Shown: positions 27,548 through 37,357, numbered from the stretch's first letter. The stretch: 42,500 bases of DNA from Symbiodinium natans (GCA_905221605.1 CAJNDS010002441.1:52501-95000), one strand, 5' to 3'. The notes: generated from the letters alone by a model not told the origin. Numbers and translations are program-made.

Positions 27548-27780
27548 GTTTAGGGTTTAGGGTTTAGGGTTTAGGGGTTAGGGTTTAGGGTTTAGGGGTT
27601 TAGGGGTTTAGGGGTTTAGGGGTTTAGGGGTTTAGGGGTTTAGGGGTTTAGGGGTTTAGGGGTTTAGGGGTTTAGGCGTTTAGGGGTTTAGGGGTTTAGG
27701 GGTTTAGGGGTTTAGGGGTTTAGGGGTTTAGGGGTTTAGGGGTTTAGGGGTTTAGGGGTTTAGGGGTTTAGGATTTAGGG
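27548..27780. repeat. TTTAGGG turning into a TTTAGGGG block
   Basis: A few heptamers, then about 26 octamers TTTAGGGG, nearly uniform. Confidence 0.9.
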
Positions 27781-27819
27781 TTGCATGTAGCTTCCTTCAG
27801 GTTTCTGGGATGTGTTCAG

Positions 27820-27845
27820 GAATCAGACGCACCACCGGAAACAAG
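27820..27845 (+). CDS. Possible micro-exon
   Basis: Acceptor GATGTGTTCAG, reads ESDAPPET, donor GTATCAAGG. Confidence 0.4.
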
Positions 27846-27899
27846 GTATCAAGGTGAGAATGTCGTCCGCAGTAGGACATCCCATGAAATCTCAAGTTT

Positions 27900-28009
27900 C
27901 TACTATTTGCTTGAACACCCCTCAAAGATACAAGTTATTAATCCCTGTATTGCCCTTGTAGGGAAGTTTTTGTTCTGGAGGGGGGGGGGGGTCTGGAAGC
28001 AGCCAGTAG
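27900..28009. mobile_element. Family F element inside a short intron
   Basis: Left TACTATTTGCTTGAACACCC, right GGGGTCTGGAAGCAGCCAGT. It fills most of the 182-nt gap between the exons at 27820-27845 and 28028-28101. Confidence 0.6.
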
Positions 28010-28027
28010 GTGTTGCTGGTTTTGCAG

Positions 28028-28101
28028 GTTGCTTTTGTGGAAGGAGGCGGCAGCATTCTCAAGTTCACGGACACTTCCTTCCACTGCAGAAGCAGCCTTC
28101 G
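28028..28101 (+). CDS. Probable exon, frame ambiguous
   Basis: Good acceptor GGTTTTGCAG, donor GTTAAGG. Open as VAFVEGGGSILKFTDTSFHC or, in phase with the micro-exon upstream, as LLLWKEAAAFSSSRTLPSTA. Confidence 0.55.
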
Positions 28102-28420
28102 GTTAAGGTTTCGGGTTTAGGGTCGAGGGTTCAGGGTTTAGGGGTTCGGGTTTAGTGGACTCCGCAACGAGCGTGTCCAGTTCGGTATGCGTAGCATTTA
28201 GGGCATAGAAACCCTAAACTCCCCAAACCCCTAAACCCTAAACCCCTAAAACCCTAAAGTCTAAGCCCTTAAACTCCTAACACCCCTAACACTATAGGGT
28301 TCAGAGGGTTGAGGGTGCAGTAGAGCCCATAACGCTTTAGGTAACTACAGCAGGGTCCCAAGACTTTCAGGTCGCGCGGGCTGTAGGGCCATACCATGGA
28401 AGCTCCTGAACCTAAGCCCT

Positions 28421-28500
28421 TTAGGGTTTAGGGTTTAGGGTTTAGGGTTTAGGGTTTAGGGTTTAGGGTTTAGGGTTTAGGGTTTAGGGTTTAGGGTTCG
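28421..28500. repeat. TTTAGGG array bracketed by a perfect 13-bp duplication
   Basis: GAACCTAAGCCCT at 28408-28420 and at 28502-28514. Confidence 0.85.
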
Positions 28501-28638
28501 GGAACCTAAGCCCTACTGTACAAAATGATGAAGCCTGAGCCCCTGCCATGGTAAATTGAAAACCAACCGTGCCCTGAACCCTAGCCTAGACCCCCGAAAC
28601 CCTAAGCCCTAGACCCTAAACCCCCTAAACCTCTCAAG

Positions 28639-28806
28639 CGACGAACCTCCTGAGGATTTGTTCCGGCGTTCGCAGGGCAGCCACCATGAAAGTCACCGTG
28701 CCGGCATTGCTTATAACTACGAGCTTGGGTTTCGGGAAGCCTTGCCCGAGTCATCTAGCCTGAGCCCGGAACCCTATAAACAAGCCACCCCCACCCCGGG
28801 AAAAAT
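28639..28806 (+). CDS. Exon of about 168 nt, unknown protein
   Basis: Acceptor CCTCTCAAG; reads DEPPEDLFRRSQGSHHESHR then AGIAYNYELGFREALPESSS. The donor GTATGTGTG is the start of the TATG microsatellite. Clear coding composition. Confidence 0.6.
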
Positions 28807-28862
28807 GTATGTGTGTATGTATGTATGTATGTATGTATGTATGTATGTATGTATGTATATTA
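28803..28862. repeat. TATG microsatellite
   Basis: About a dozen GTAT units then TA-rich sequence. Others at 363-395, 19983-20066 and 36918-36990. Confidence 0.9.
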
Positions 28863-28984
28863 TATTATATGTGAGAGAGAGAGAGAAACCTGTCGGGTCT
28901 ATATGGATCTCTGTTTCCTTGGCTGTACACAAAAAGTATGAACATAATGTAAACGCTTTAAATCTGCGAACCCGACTGGCCTGA

Positions 28985-29340
28985 TTGACAAGTTAGATTA
29001 TTGAAATCCCACGGCCTCGAACAACAGTTTAGATATTTTAAACAATTCCAATCGGGGATTTGAGAATCATTCAAAGTATTTGGATCGTTTGAGTTCTTTA
29101 AATCAGTTCAAACAGGGTGAAACCTCGAGACCACCAGGTATTTGAATAGTTTAAGTTATTTAATCCGAAAAAAATTGTCGGATTTTAACGCTTGAAATTT
29201 TCTGAGACAGCCTCTCAGATAATTTAGTACTGTTGAACCGCCGTGTTTCTTTTTAAGGAAGCAGGGCGGTTCAAGAGTACCAAGTTTTGGCCCCAAAAAC
29301 CTCCCGGACAAAACTTGCCTCGATCTAAGCGCCGCTTTTC
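28985..29340. other. AT-rich unique block with hairpin
   Basis: Contains loose repeats of TATTTGGATCGTTTGAGTT-like sequence and a hairpin at 29227-29280 (arms GTACT.TTGAACCGCC and GGCGGTTCAA.AGTAC). Confidence 0.5.
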
Positions 29341-29462
29341 TCCACAGGGTTTAGGGTTTAGGGTTTAGGGTTTAGGGTTCAGGGTTTAGGGGTCCTGTGT
29401 CCCTTAAGTTCTTTCTTCGAGTGTCTTCTTAAACAACACATCGCCAGCACTGGGCCCCTCAC

Positions 29463-30187
29463 TTGATTATAAAAATTCTTTTCGAAAGCAGGAAGGTACT
29501 CGCGGTACTCTGCGAACAACATGCGCTCAACTTGCAGGAGGCAGATGATTTTCAAGCACACATTCGCTGGGACATAAGCTTGCAGTATCACATCGACTAT
29601 AATCGTGATGTGACTTTTTCGCGAAACACACGCAATTACACTCAAGCTGTTTGGAATTGTAGACTTAGCCGCCTCCAGCAAAGAATGGCGAGGGCCTGCC
29701 GCGATGCTCTCGTCCACTGACGCGAGAGAGCTAAGGCAAACGCCAGGGCCATCAAGGCGGAGATGCGGACGGTCTGGCAGCGCTGGCTTAAGCGATTCAC
29801 AAAGGCGAAGCCCAAGGCCGAAGCAGCAAGGGCCAAGGTAGCTGCATGATGCTGGTTTTCAAGACATCAGCGATGCGGAGCTTTCTTCGTTGAGCGACTT
29901 TGACGCTTCGTCATCTGAGCAGTCCAGCAGCAGTTCCTCCGCAGGCGAAGCACCCATGGACGCCGCAGTTTCTGCGCCTGTTGCGAAGGCACAGGCCAAA
30001 ACCCCGCCCAAGCAAAGGCCAAGACCCTCCCCCACACCCTAGAAGCCCTTGGTGTCTCTTGCGAAGGCAAATGCCAAGAGCTCCCTGGCACATCCGCCTA
30101 AGGCGAACGTTGCAAGACTCCCCCCCCCCCCCCCCGAACGAAGAGGACCAGGGCGAGGAGGAGATGTTTGACAAACACTTGGCTTGA
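29463..30187 (+). pseudogene. Broken coding region, basic then acidic, unknown protein
   Basis: One frame from 29463 reads a helical, Arg/Gln-rich segment (NYTQAVWNCRLSRLQQRMAR), hits TGA at 29718-29720, and continues in the same frame with RAKANARAIKAEMRTVWQRW up to TGA at 29847. The next frame carries DAELSSLSDFDASSSEQSSS and a Pro/Ala/Lys tract to TAG at 30040, runs on, and a 16-C run (30120-30135) shifts register to an acidic tail, EEDQGEEEMFDKHLA. Composition is coherent across the breaks, so I read it as a decayed gene or retrocopy; unusual stop usage or undetected tiny introns are alternatives. Confidence 0.5.
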
Positions 30188-30411
30188 TTGATTGTTTTTG
30201 CTCATACAGGCAACAATGCAAGAACTGTTGAATAAAACAGCACAAAGCCACCAATACATCAACACAAACAATAACGGCGAGGCAATAACAACATACATTG
30301 AAGTTGACGAAAGAAACTATGTTCGTTTTGTTGTTGTTCGTACAGCAAATTATACAAAACGCGTTGCACAGTAATAAAAATAGAAGTAGTCCAAATCACC
30401 AACTAGCCAAC

Positions 30412-30915
30412 CACATAATGAAACTAACAAGCGTTGCAGGGATTAAGTAAATTCATTGTTACAGGCTCATGGTGTAAAAACAAAATGTCGCTCACGCCAT
30501 GTGGAAGTAGTAGTGAGAAGACCGCAAAAACATTGAGCAGCCATATATGAAACCAACAAGCGTTGCGGGAACAACGTATATTTAATACACGCTTATGGTG
30601 TAGAGAATTCTGTGGCTCGTGCCACGTATGAATGAGTAGCCAACAACTAAAACAGTAACGAAACACATATTAAATCAATGAGTGTTACCAGAAGCAACTC
30701 AATTTATTTATACAGCCTCTTGGTGTAGAGAATTCTGTGGCTCGTGCCACCTATGAATGAGCAGAAAATCATTAAAAAATCAATAAGGAAACACATGTGA
30801 AGCCGATGAGTGTTCCAAGGACCAAGCCCACTTATTTATAGAATCTCTTGATGTAAAGACATCTGTGGCTCGTGACACATATGGCCGAACAGAAATCCAG
30901 AAAATCAGTAAGGAA
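30412..30915. repeat. Four tandem units of about 122-129 bp
   Basis: Each unit has a CAAGCGTTGC / CAATGAGTGTT-type start, an A/T-rich middle, TGGTGTAGAG, and TCTGTGGCTCGTGCCAC, which can fold into a 5-bp hairpin. Units start near 30412, 30541, 30664 and 30791 and are diverged. Placed just downstream of the broken ORF. Function unknown; could be a satellite or a small-RNA array. Confidence 0.7.
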
Positions 30916-31199
30916 GGACATAATATGTCACGTCACAAATCCTAAACATAAAAACGAAGCTGGCCGAAGCTTGAAAGTGCCAGCCACGCACAAAGAAATA
31001 TGTACTTGCTTATATATTCTAATATCTATACTAGGTCTTTCGAGAAGTCAAGAAAAGCTCAAGACAAAACAAGCCCTACAGGTTGCGGGCATGTATATAT
31101 ATGTGTATACATACATATATATATATATCTATCGCCCTAAACCCCATGTACAAAGATCTCCCTAGAGAACCCCTGAAACCATAAACTCTAAATCCTAAA

Positions 31200-31320
31200 C
31201 ACCAAACCCCAAAAACAAACCCAAACCCCAAACCCTAAACCCGAAACCCTAAACCCCAAACCCCAAACCCCAAACCCCAAACCCTAAACAACCCTAAACC
31301 CTAAACCCTAGACCCTACGC
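31200..31320. repeat. CCCCAAA / CCCTAAA array
   Basis: C-sense array with many CCCCAAA units, upstream of the exon at 31336. Confidence 0.85.
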
Positions 31321-31335
31321 CCTGTCCTTTACAAG

Positions 31336-31396
31336 TGCCCCTACTTTAGTTCCACGGGTTTCGCAATTGGGGAGGCCTCTAGTTCAGGGACCATGG
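31336..31396 (+). CDS. Probable exon
   Basis: Acceptor CCTTTACAAG, reads CPYFSSTGFAIGEASSSGTM, donor GTTTACGG. Confidence 0.55.
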
Positions 31397-31902
31397 GTTT
31401 ACGGTTTGGTTTTATGATATAGGTTTGGGGCTCAGGGTTTAGGGTTTAGGGTTTAGGGTTTAGGGTTTAGGGTTTAGGAGATACTCGTAGGGTTTCGGGT
31501 TTGGGTGTTAGGCTTCAGGGTTGATCCTAAGGAAGTGGTTGGCGGGGGGCTTGGGGTTTAGGGTTCAGCGGATTTATAGGTGGGGGGTTGGGTGGGGTTA
31601 TGCTCCCTGATGAAAGAGCCCCTTGAAGCCGCAAAAAGATAATTTTGTTTAATCCCTCGATCGTGAATATAGCCATCCAACAACATACAGAACATACGAC
31701 TAGATGGTTGTACTTCCTTTCAGTCTATCTAGAGCAACATATATATATATATATATGCCCATAAACAAAGGGATAGGTACCTTCCTGAGCAGCATACCTA
31801 CCCTTAAAGCAGGAGATTGGTGCCTCATGTGTTCTTGTGTTTTCTCTGCTTTTGGGGGTATAGAGGTTACTTGAGACCCTAAAACCTCCACCCTGAACCC
31901 AG

Positions 31903-31933
31903 GCTGCAAAGGTTGAGGCTTTGAAGAGCCAGG
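31903..31933 (+). CDS. Possible short exon
   Basis: Acceptor CTGAACCCAG, reads AAKVEALKSQ, donor GTTTAGGG. Confidence 0.45.
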
Positions 31934-32035
31934 GTTTAGGGTTTAGGTTTTAGGGTTTAGGGTTTAGGGGTTAATTGATCAACACCCAAAAGGGTCCATG
32001 GCACATACTTGGACTTTCGAGGGCTCCTGAACCAG

Positions 32036-32170
32036 AAGCTCTGAACGCTACCCTCAGCAAACTCGCCTTTTCGCCACTTAGAGGCCTCTGGGTGGTGGAA
32101 GTCTGCCCGAGTGCGCTGCCCATTGTGCCCCAGCGGCTGTGCAGGACAACCCCAAACTCCAATCATACAA
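32036..32170 (+). CDS. Probable exon
   Basis: Reads LNATLSKLAFSPLRGLWVVE then VCPSALPIVPQRLC; acceptor CTGAACCAG, possible donor GTCCCGCC. A family A arm remnant lies at 31989-32014. Confidence 0.5.
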
Positions 32171-32254
32171 GTCCCGCCTTGTCCTAGTCTTCAGGAGCCC
32201 TCTTCTTGGGACAATGTACCTGTATTCGTACTAGGATCCCTTGTGCGGTTTCAG

Positions 32255-32317
32255 GTATTTATGTTCCCTGGTTTAGAGGCATCGGGATCTTTGCATCCTC
32301 CGTTCACGAGGGAATGA
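32255..32317 (+). CDS. Probable exon
   Basis: Acceptor GCGGTTTCAG, reads VFMFPGLEASGSLHPPFTRE, then TGA; a GA donor may precede the stop. Confidence 0.45.
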   Translation, partial: VFMFPGLEASGSLHPPFTRE

Positions 32318-32339
32318 GGCTCTTTGCTCGATCGGCCAG

Positions 32340-32360
32340 AGATACAGGCTGCGAATACCG
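32340..32360 (+). CDS. Possible micro-exon with consensus donor
   Basis: 21 nt between ATCGGCCAG and GTAAGCC. Frame undecided. Confidence 0.4.
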
Positions 32361-32407
32361 GTAAGCCTAAACCCCTGAACTCTAAACCCTCTGTATGCCC
32401 TTTGCAG

Positions 32408-32442
32408 GACCGATCATTTCTTCCTTCCAGGCAGGGCTTTGG
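32408..32442 (+). CDS. Possible short exon
   Basis: Acceptor CCCTTTGCAG, donor GTTTCGGG; reads DRSFLPSRQGF or PIISSFQAGL. Confidence 0.45.
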
Positions 32443-32493
32443 GTTTCGGGAGGGTTTAGGGTGTAGGGTTTCTGTACTCCGGTTCTGTTGCAG

Positions 32494-32540
32494 CGTTCGG
32501 GGAATGCTTCTGGGTTGCGGTTGCGACGAAAAGGGCCTGA
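32494..32540 (+). CDS. Possible terminal exon
   Basis: Strong acceptor GGTTCTGTTGCAG, reads FGECFWVAVATKRA then TGA. It may end an upstream gene. Confidence 0.45.
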
Positions 32541-32651
32541 ATGACTGACAAACCCTCGTAAGTTAAGCCTAGAACTAATCACTAATCCCGAGATCCCAAA
32601 ATCCAAACCCCGCTAGGAGCAATCCTCCGTAGGCCCACGCAACCCACGTAG

Positions 32652-32721
32652 CACAAATATCGGAGACAAGCGCTTTCCTGTTTCTGCAACACTGGGTTGT
32701 GCGGCAGGGAAAAGGCCTAGG
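32652..32721 (+). CDS. Probable exon, first of a six-exon chain
   Basis: Acceptor CCCACGTAG, reads TNIGDKRFPVSATLGCAAGK then RPR, donor GTTAAGTT. Leaves phase 0, matching 32892. Earlier exons of the gene are not identified. Confidence 0.55.
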
Positions 32722-32891
32722 GTTAAGTTTCTTGCCTACGTGTGAAGAGCCAGCCCTCCACATCTGAGAGTATATTCCCATTGATATACGGGGGGAAGGT
32801 CGTTCAGCGCTATGGTCCCTATTGGGGTCTCTGTTCTAGTAGATTCCTTCTTGCCTTAGGTACCAAAGGGCTCATAAGTATTGCTTTTTAG

Positions 32892-32927
32892 ACACCATGT
32901 ACCGGGCTCATGCACCAGGCGATAAAG
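32892..32927 (+). CDS. Probable 12-codon exon, chain member
   Basis: Acceptor TTGCTTTTTAG, reads TPCTGLMHQAIK in chain phase, donor GTTTGGAG. A second frame beginning with an ATG is also open. Confidence 0.5.
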
Positions 32928-33145
32928 GTTTGGAGTTTCTTGGGCTTCGCTTGCTTCCCTGAGATTAAGTCGAAGGGAATTAGGGCTTATAGGGCCTAAT
33001 TCTGGGTTTAGGATTTGGAACCCTAAACCCTATAAACCCTCAACCCTAAACCCTTTAAACCCTAACCCCTTAACCCTAAACCCTATAAACCCTTTTAAAC
33101 CCTAAACCCCAAAACCCTAAACCCCAGGGGCTAGACTCCTTCCAG

Positions 33146-33220
33146 CGCGTGAGGCACGAACGGCTTGGTGAATCGTTCCTTCTTCGTCGCCTCGCTGCTT
33201 CGTATTCGTGGCTGCACCCA
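33146..33220 (+). CDS. Exon, chain member, with likely GA donor
   Basis: Acceptor CTCCTTCCAG, reads RVRHERLGESFLLRRLAASY then SWLHP. Phase 0 to the next exon requires a GA donor (GAGTACTA at 33221); a GT two bases later would give an in-frame stop after splicing. GA donors are known in dinoflagellates. Confidence 0.6.
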
Positions 33221-33225
33221 GAGTA

Positions 33226-33343
33226 CTACTATTTGCTTAAGAAACCCCCCCCCCCAAAAAAAAAAGAAAACAGGTAATGAGAATCCCTATATTGCCGTGA
33301 CAAGGAAGACTCTTTTTTGGGGGTTTCTTTCAGCAATTAGTAG
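33226..33343. mobile_element. Family F element filling an intron
   Basis: Left CTACTATTTGCTTAAGAAAC, right GGGGGTTTCTTTCAGCAATT AGTAG; poly-C/poly-A expansion in the left arm. Occupies about 118 of the 143 nt between exons 33220 and 33364. Confidence 0.7.
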
Positions 33344-33363
33344 AGTAGGCTCTTCAATCACAG

Positions 33364-33423
33364 GTAGTATATGAAGTCGTGAACCGTAAGCCGCAAGCCA
33401 TGACGAGTTGTTTTAAGTTGTCC
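33364..33423 (+). CDS. Exon of 20 codons, chain member
   Basis: Acceptor CTTCAATCACAG, reads VVYEVVNRKPQAMTSCFKLS, donor GTACCC. Phase 0 on both sides. Confidence 0.6.
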
Positions 33424-33695
33424 GTACCCTAATCCCCATAGCCTGTGGGACCACGTGAGCCCTAACATGAGTCTAGGGCCCATATACCTGAATAGCGGAT
33501 ATCGTCAGGGGGGGGGGGGGAGGGGGGGGGGGGGGCATTTGGGAGTTTGGGAGCTTGTTTTTTTTTTTTTTTTTCAGAGGCGGGGCTTCAGGGTATAGGG
33601 GTTTAAGCGTACAAGGGTTTATTTTGGGGCTTCAGGTTTTTTTTTCCGGTTAGAATTTAGGGTTTAAGGTTATTCCATGCCATTTCTCACTGCAG

Positions 33696-33761
33696 AATCC
33701 TGCGCCCAAACCGCAGGACGCGGTCTTCGAATTCTCACAGCCTTATCGGAATCTCTCAGCC
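33696..33761 (+). CDS. Exon of 22 codons, chain member
   Basis: Acceptor TTTCTCACTGCAG and consensus donor GTGAGCCC. Reads NPAPKPQDAVFEFSQPYRNL then SA. Phase 0 on both sides; one of the best-defined exons. Confidence 0.65.
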
Positions 33762-34213
33762 GTGAGCCCCTAAACCCGAATCCCCCGCAAAGACCTAATC
33801 CCTAAGCAGAGCTTGACCCGAGACCCCTCAACCCGTCAATTCAGGAGTGTGCCCTCAATCTATGTTGAAGGTCCTTGTTCGGAGTTTCATGAACCCCTGA
33901 AACCCTAAACGCTAATCCCCAAACCCAAAGCTAAAAGTCTTTTGCTTCGAATTCAAGCTTAGGGTTTAGGGTTTAGGGCTTAGGGTTGAGGGTCTAGGAT
34001 CTCAGGATCTTTCCAGGGGCTGAAGTTTAGATCTTCAGCGTTTAGGATGCCGCCCTGTCGTACAGTTCCTACTTTGCGGTGCATTTTTTTGGCCAGTATG
34101 ATTCTACACCCTAAACTCCATAACCCTACCCTATATCCCTACTTCCCTATAGTTCTAGAACCCTAAACCCAACCCTAGAGCCCTTCTTCCCAATAATTCT
34201 ATACCCTAAAAAG

Positions 34214-34268
34214 CCTGAAACCCCTTGTTGTTGTGGCCAAGATGTTATCGATGTCAATGGAAAACTCG
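34214..34268 (+). CDS. Probable exon, chain member, Cys-rich
   Basis: Acceptor CCTAAAAAG, reads PETPCCCGQDVIDVNGKL, donor GTTCCCCC. Phase 0 in, phase 1 out. Confidence 0.55.
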
Positions 34269-34339
34269 GTTCCCCCCAAAAAAAAAACAAAGAGCTACGC
34301 TTGAGGGCCTAGGCAGATGTCTCAGCTCCCCCACCCCAG

Positions 34340-34925
34340 CCCCCTCTAAACCCTCAAACCCCTAAAACCCTGAAACCCTTAGAACTCTAAACCTCAAACC
34401 CTGTAACCCAAAAGCCCTAAAACCCAAAAACCCTAAAACCTAAAACCCTAAAACCCTAAACCCTAAAACCCCAAAACCCCAAAACCCTAAAACCCTTAAA
34501 CCCAAAAACCCTAACACCCCAAAACCCCAAAACCCTAAAACCCTAAAACCCAAAAACCCTAACACCCCAAAACCCCAAAACCCTAAAACCCCAAAACCCC
34601 AAAACCCTAAAACCCTAAAACCCTAAAACCCAAAACCCTAAAACCCTAAAACCGCAAAACCCCAAAACCTTAGACCCCTAAAACCCTAAAACCCTAAAAC
34701 CCTTAAACCCCTAAAACCCTAAAACCCTAAGACCCTAAAACCCTAAAACCCTAAAGCCCTAAAGCCCTAAAGCCCTAAACCTTAACACCCTTAACACCCT
34801 TAAACCCTTAAACCCCTAAAAGCCTAGAGCCCCAACACCCTTGAACCCCTAAAAGCCTAGAGCCCCAACACCCTTAAACCCCTTAAACCCTCAAACTCTA
34901 AAACCTAAAACCCCAAAGCCCTCAG
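34340..34925. repeat. Large CCCTAAAA-type array
   Basis: Nearly 600 bp of the octamer CCCTAAAA with CCCCAAAA, CCCAAAAA and CCTTAAA variants, C-sense, inside the last intron of the chain. A smaller similar block follows at 34980-35100. Confidence 0.9.
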
Positions 34926-34926
34926 G

Positions 34927-34968
34927 TTTTCGGTTTCTTTGGGGTTCGGGCACGATCTGCTCTCCCCT
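34927..34968 (+). repeat. Diverged copy of the next exon's acceptor region
   Basis: TTTGGGGTTCGGGCACGATC TGCTCTCCCCT repeats 35110-35152 with about 80% identity by eye, so it duplicates the acceptor and first codons of the exon at 35134. Confidence 0.65.
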
Positions 34969-35133
34969 CAAACCCTGAAGCACCCTAAAACCCGAAACCC
35001 TAAATCCCGAAAAACCGAACCCTAAACCCTAAAACCCGAAAAACCGAACCCTAAACCCTAAAGCCCTAAAGCCCTAAAGCCCTAAAGCCCTAAAACCCTA
35101 GACACAGAGTTTTCGCCGCATTTTGGGGCTCAG

Positions 35134-35213
35134 GCACGATCTACTCTGCCCTGATGCTGCCCACCACGGAGTCCGTGTCCGGACTCGTGAACTTCCGCCC
35201 CCTGCCAGCCTAG
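35134..35213 (+). CDS. Terminal exon of the six-exon chain
   Basis: Acceptor TTTGGGGCTCAG, enters in phase 1 as required, reads TIYSALMLPTTESVSGLVNF then RPLPA, and stops at TAG (35211-35213). No polyadenylation signal recognised. Function unknown. Confidence 0.6.
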
Positions 35214-35219
35214 CTGTTA

Positions 35220-35320
35220 GAACCCTAAACCCTTAAACCCCTAACACCCCGAAACCCCTAAACCCTAAACCCTAAACCCTAAACCCTAAACCCTAAACCC
35301 TAAACCCTCACCCCTAAACC
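35220..35320. repeat. CCCTAAA array after the stop codon
   Basis: Mixed CCCTAAA/CCCCTAAA units immediately after the stop. Confidence 0.85.
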
Positions 35321-35349
35321 CTAAACTCCTAAACCCCTAACCGTAACCT

Positions 35350-36921
35350 CCTAAACTCCTAATCTCCCAGACTCCCAAACCCGAGACCTTGGGTTTTGGG
35401 GTTCGGAGATGTTTGGCATGTTTCGTGCTTTGGTTCGCTTTGGGTTTAGGTTTGATATGAAACTTTAATTTAAAGTACCTATACCTGTCCACAAAAAGGG
35501 AACGAATATGCAAAGAGCGAAAAGGTACTCATCCCTTTTCAAAGGGTATGAAATATATATATATATATATATATACATATATATAGGTTGCTCTAGGCAT
35601 TTTTGTCCGGGTGGATGGGTGATATGCGCAGGTTGCTCCACATTAAATCGCGAATGCTAGGAGTCACATCCCTGAAGCCTCAAATCCTAAACCCTAAACC
35701 CTAAACACGAAGCCCTCCACTAATTCCACCCTCCGGGCCAAGGTCGCCCTTGTCTAAAGTTGGAACCATGAGCCCTTAGTATGGTCCCTTTATAGGGGTC
35801 CGAAGTATAGGCCCCTGATTTTGTATAGTGTATGGAAGTGTTATACCCTAAACCCTAAACCCCTTTTATCAACTGTATGGAAGGGTTACATAACAAGGGA
35901 CCCAATTTAGGGGCCCACACCTGAGCCAGGCTTACGCAACCCGGCGATGCAGCTCCGCCTGGTCGCCCTACTGGAGAAGTGCGGAAGCTGCTGGGAGAAA
36001 CCCTAAACCCTAACCCTACCCTAAACCGGAAGAGGAGGTTCAGGATTGTCGGTTTTTCCCATGAAGCAACAAGATAAAGCAACAACAGGAAAACACTGAG
36101 CTCAAGTGGTGCTTTTTCGAAATTCGGGGTACCTCATTGCAAGCAGAAGAAGGAGAGATTGCTCTAGGCATGGGTTACTGTCCGGGATTTCGAGAGAAGC
36201 CTCTAGGGTTTAGGGCTTCGGGTTTTTGGCTTTGAGGCTATGTGGACTGCCACCTCGCTGCGAAGCTGTGGCACGGCGGCACAAAGACCCCCGTGGCGAA
36301 ACAGGGGAAGGAGGGGCTGTTGACCATGAAAATCACAAGCCGTGCATAAAGCCGCCATAGACCCTAAACCCTAAACCCTAATCCCTCAAGGGTTGAGGCC
36401 TGCAAAGAGGGAGACTGCTGGAAGTCGCTGGGTTTGTCATTTCAAGGACCCATGGTCACCTCCTGTCTGCTGCATTAGGGTTTAGGCCTTAGGGTTTAGG
36501 ATCACTGGGCAGTGGTTTCTTAGGTCCTGGCAAGGCAAGCTGCAACAATTCTAGATGATACTGTTGCTCAGAAACCCTACTCAGGTGCTAAGAGGGGTTT
36601 AGGGTTTAGGGTTTAGGGTTTAGGGTATAGGTTTTTTTTGAGTTTTTTTGGGGCCCCCTCCCCTGTAAGACCCAAAGCAAAAAACCCTAAAACCCTCAAA
36701 CCCAACCCTAAACTGTAAACCCTAAACCCTACGCCTTAACATCCCAAAAGCGCAAGCTCTTGTTCCCTGGAGACTACTCAGCCAGCAGAGCTTCCCAAAG
36801 GCCCCTTCGAGAGGCCTATTCCATGAACTGGTGCGCCCCCCTTCTGGATTTTTAGTGTCGTGGGTTTACCCCAAGTAACCTATGCATATAGATAGTAGCA
36901 TACACGTATTTATGTATATAC

Positions 36922-36952
<31 letters not shown>

Positions 36953-37160
36953 TGTATGTATGTATGTATGTATGTATATACATATGCATATATATATATA
37001 TATATCACTCCAAAAAAGGAACATGCACCAATAATGAATGCAATATACCAATACTTAAGGTACAGAACCCTTCGCCAAACGTATATAGTGTACTCTAGGT
37101 AGGGCTTCGTAATTAGGAGGATGAAGACTTGACATTCCTGGCCGAGCCCGCTCCACAATT
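35350..37160. other. Mostly gene-free stretch
   Basis: TA microsatellite (35552-35584), a weak exon-like island near 35925-36002 and another near 36240-36350, scattered short arrays, and a TATG microsatellite (36918-36990). I cannot define splice-bounded exons here with confidence. Confidence 0.4.
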
Positions 37161-37162
37161 CC

Positions 37163-37225
37163 TTAGGGTTTAGGGTTTAGGGTTTAGGGTTTAGGGTTTA
37201 GGGTTTAGGGTTTAGGGTTTAGGGT
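37163..37225. repeat. TTTAGGG array
   Basis: About nine units; TTCCT occurs on both sides. Confidence 0.9.
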
Positions 37226-37242
37226 TCCTAAGTCGCACTCAG

Positions 37243-37331
37243 GATGCGGATCTTCGCGTTGGTCCTCCGTCCTCGGCCAGATCAATCTTCAATCTCGCCC
37301 AAGGCCCACGTGGAGTGGGCTGGCGGTTCGG
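37243..37331 (+). CDS. Probable exon
   Basis: Acceptor AGTCGCACTCAG, reads DADLRVGPPSSARSIFNLAQ then GPRGVGWRF, donor GTTTAGGG. Confidence 0.55.
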
Positions 37332-37357
37332 GTTTAGGGTTTGGGGTTTGGGGTTTG

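Noticed and set aside
28658-28984. ORF continuing through MYVCMYVC repeats
   Set aside because: Only the part before 28806 looks coding; the rest translates the TATG microsatellite.
30412-30915. CRISPR array
   Set aside because: Units are long, diverged, contiguous and without spacer structure, in eukaryotic DNA.
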